Positions 14,007 to 15,103 of a stretch of DNA of 15,103 nucleotides are shown piece after piece (positions within the stretch are counted from its first letter, which is position 1; each line of letters begins with the position of its first letter). Under the pieces are notes generated by a model that worked only from the letters and a program-made list of their open reading frames with translations, was not told the origin of the DNA and did not search any database. Position numbers and translations under genes: made by a program. Origin of the DNA: Pseudomonadota bacterium (GTDB lineage Bacteria; Desulfobacterota; Desulfovibrionia; Desulfovibrionales; Desulfovibrionaceae); contig JAEWCY010000019.1 in assembly GCA_023390395.1 (NCBI GenBank), positions 1-15,103 on the forward strand, read 5' to 3'.

Positions 14007-14035
14007 AGATTACCCGAAAGCAAAAAGTTTGTCAT
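14007..14035 (-). promoter_or_regulatory. Candidate promoter of the diguanylate cyclase gene
   Basis: On the minus strand ATGACA (14035-14030, five of six -35 matches) is spaced 17 nt from TAATCT (14012-14007). The perfect palindrome GTCATGAC (14031-14038) overlaps the -35 and could be an operator. The leader would be about 15 nt. Confidence 0.4.
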
Positions 14036-14109
14036 GACCATCGACCTTGCCAAGTGAACATCCACAGGGTACCAGCGGGTAGATTCACAATTTCTCCAGG
14101 GAGCGTGGC

Positions 14110-14889
14110 ATGACGGTTGGCAATGACTACGCCGACGACCTCAAGCAGGAACTGCTTTCGGAGATGGCGGACAACTTCTTTTCCCGCCGCCGTCACCTGG
14201 ACGAACGCCTGGAAGCCTTCGCCGGGACGCGGGAAAAGGTGGCTCGACAGGGCATGCTGGCCCTGGCCAGATGGCGGGCCTTTCGCAAGCTCCTCCTCGA
14301 CAGCGCCCAGGCCGACCTCTTCCTGGCCAGCCTCGGCTACGACGTCGCACGCCTCCTCGCCTTCGGCGACAAAGGCGTGCTTACCCCGCGCATCCGCACC
14401 GCCTTCGGCTTCACCGCCGCCGGCCGCTACCGCCGTACCATACGCGCCGCCTACGAAGACCTGCGCAACGAACTGGAACTCTACAACGACGGGTCCTTTG
14501 TGCCCGACCCCCGCGACCCGCGCCGCAAGGCCCGCGTCCCAGGCTTCTGTCACCTCATGGAAACCGCCCAGAAGCTCAACGAGGAAATCGCCTCGGTCAA
14601 TTCCTGCCAATGCCCCTCGGACATGCTGCGCTTCACCAGATCCCTGGACCCCGACCGCCAGGAGCAGGAACACACCTGCGGCGGCATCGGCGACGCCTGC
14701 CGCCTCGACGACACCCTTGCCTACACCTGCCTGGACATCTCCTGCCTCGACGTCCCGGTGCTGCCTACGCCGCCCACCCTGGACACCGTCAGCGACACCC
14801 TCGACGCCCTCGCCGACGCACTCTGCCAGGCCGATCCGACCGGCGTGAAAGCGGCCATGGAGAGCGGGAAGAGCGGACAGGAAGCGTGA
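14110..14889 (+). CDS. Conserved-looking hypothetical protein with Cys-rich C-terminal half
   Basis: I do not recognise this 259-residue protein. Residues 1-125 are charged and helical (LKQELLSEMADNFFSRRRHLDERLEAF region, then an Arg-rich stretch) and contain no cysteine. Residues 147-239 contain all eight cysteines: 147, 166, 168 (CQC), 190, 197, 207, 212 and 239. The spacing of 190/197/207/212 could bind a metal or form disulfides. There is no signal peptide or membrane segment, so it is probably cytoplasmic, where a metal site is more likely than disulfides. Coding character is supported by AGGGAG (14098-14103) six nt before the ATG and by a codon pattern rich in third-position G/C. It is divergent from the diguanylate cyclase gene with 123 bp between starts, so shared regulation is possible. 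The stop merges into a purine tract. Confidence 0.75.
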   Translation: MTVGNDYADDLKQELLSEMADNFFSRRRHLDERLEAFAGTREKVARQGMLALARWRAFRKLLLDSAQADLFLASLGYDVARLLAFGDKGVLTPRIRTAFGFTAAGRYRRTIRAAYEDLRNELELYNDGSFVPDPRDPRRKARVPGFCHLMETAQKLNEEIASVNSCQCPSDMLRFTRSLDPDRQEQEHTCGGIGDACRLDDTLAYTCLDISCLDVPVLPTPPTLDTVSDTLDALADALCQADPTGVKAAMESGKSGQEA

Positions 14890-14937
14890 GAGAGAGGGAA
14901 GGGGGGGAGAGAGGAAGAGGAAGAAGGGAAGAGAAGA
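14888..14937 (+). repeat. 50-nt uninterrupted polypurine tract
   Basis: Every base from 14888 (the G of the TGA stop) to 14937 is A or G, including a G7 run at 14901-14907. The tract separates the preceding gene from its terminator hairpin. Such mirror-like purine stretches can form triplex or other non-B DNA; no coding role is visible. Confidence 0.85.
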
Positions 14938-14949
14938 TGCCTCCGGCGG

Positions 14950-14974
14950 CAAGGAGGGGGTGACCCCCTCCTTG
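14950..14974 (+). terminator. Hairpin terminator downstream of the Cys-rich gene
   Basis: CAAGGAGGGGG (14950-14960) pairs perfectly with CCCCCTCCTTG (14964-14974) around a TGA loop. No T-run follows, but a second small stem (CCCC GAT GGGG, about 14980-14990) does. The preceding CTCCGGCGGC resembles a phrase I recall near gene ends in Desulfovibrio genomes; that is unverified. Confidence 0.55.
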
Positions 14975-15047
14975 ACCTCCCCGATGGGGGCGGATGGAGA
15001 AGTGGTCGGGAACGGCAGACGGCGGGGCGTCGGTCGTTGTGGTCCCG

Positions 15048-15103
15048 GAAATGGGGCGGGCGACGCAGGCCGCAAAGCCGGCCAGCACCGCCCGCCCCAT
15101 TTC
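15048..15103. repeat. Large inverted repeat at the right edge, probable bidirectional terminator
   Basis: GAAATGGGGCGGGCG (15048-15062) and CGCCCGCCCCATTTC (15089-15103) are perfect 15-bp reverse complements separated by 26 nt. The spacer contains an inner GGCC/GGCC pair (15068-15071 with 15080-15083). AAA before and TTT after the GC stem suit transcription stop in both directions. The right arm touches the window end, so the repeat may extend further. Confidence 0.65.

Noticed and set aside
12409..14037. 542-codon plus-strand frame across chrA and opposite the GGDEF gene
   Set aside because: It spans two genes with clear families in other frames and has no domain of its own.

Overview
The window looks like part of the chromosome of a sulfate reducer of the Desulfovibrionaceae (Desulfovibrio or Solidesulfovibrio type). 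The evidence is an intact Tmc (type II cytochrome c3 transmembrane) electron-transfer complex, which is characteristic of these bacteria, together with high-GC coding DNA and strong purine-rich Shine-Dalgarno sites. The genus is an inference.

Layout: (1) 1-437, minus strand: N-terminal part of a secreted helical-repeat protein that runs off the left edge. (2) 624-4314, plus strand: tmcD-tmcC-tmcB-tmcA, a tight operon closed by a 12-bp GC hairpin terminator. (3) 4519-5421, plus: secreted protein with a BamE-like C-terminus. (4) 5523-5930, plus: stand-alone CheY-like receiver. (5) 6002-7162, plus: FAD-dependent pyridine-nucleotide oxidoreductase of the type found fused to SelD. (6) 7341-10010, minus: PEP-synthase-like protein with ATP-grasp and phosphohistidine domains but no recognisable PEP-binding barrel. 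(7) 10166-11047, minus: AT-richer, exported trypsin-like protease with a cysteine-rich tail. (8) 11442-12964, plus: PadR-type regulator translationally coupled to a ChrA-type transporter. (9) 12943-13986, minus: PAS-GGDEF diguanylate cyclase, overlapping chrA tail to tail. (10) 14110-14889, plus: cysteine-rich protein of unknown function, followed by a 50-nt all-purine tract, a terminator and a large inverted repeat at the window edge.

How the genes work together: the four Tmc genes encode one complex that carries electrons from periplasmic hydrogen oxidation across the membrane to cytoplasmic FeS centres (known for the family). The PadR and chrA genes form a regulated transport unit. The receiver and the diguanylate cyclase are signalling genes whose partners are not visible here. 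The remaining genes look like separate single-gene units.

The least explained items are the reversed order of the tmc genes, the PEP-synthase-like protein with an unassigned 300-residue C-terminus, the low-GC protease with its Cys tail, the Cys-rich protein at 14110, and several perfect inverted or direct repeats. I see no RNA genes, CRISPR arrays, insertion sequences or prophage genes.
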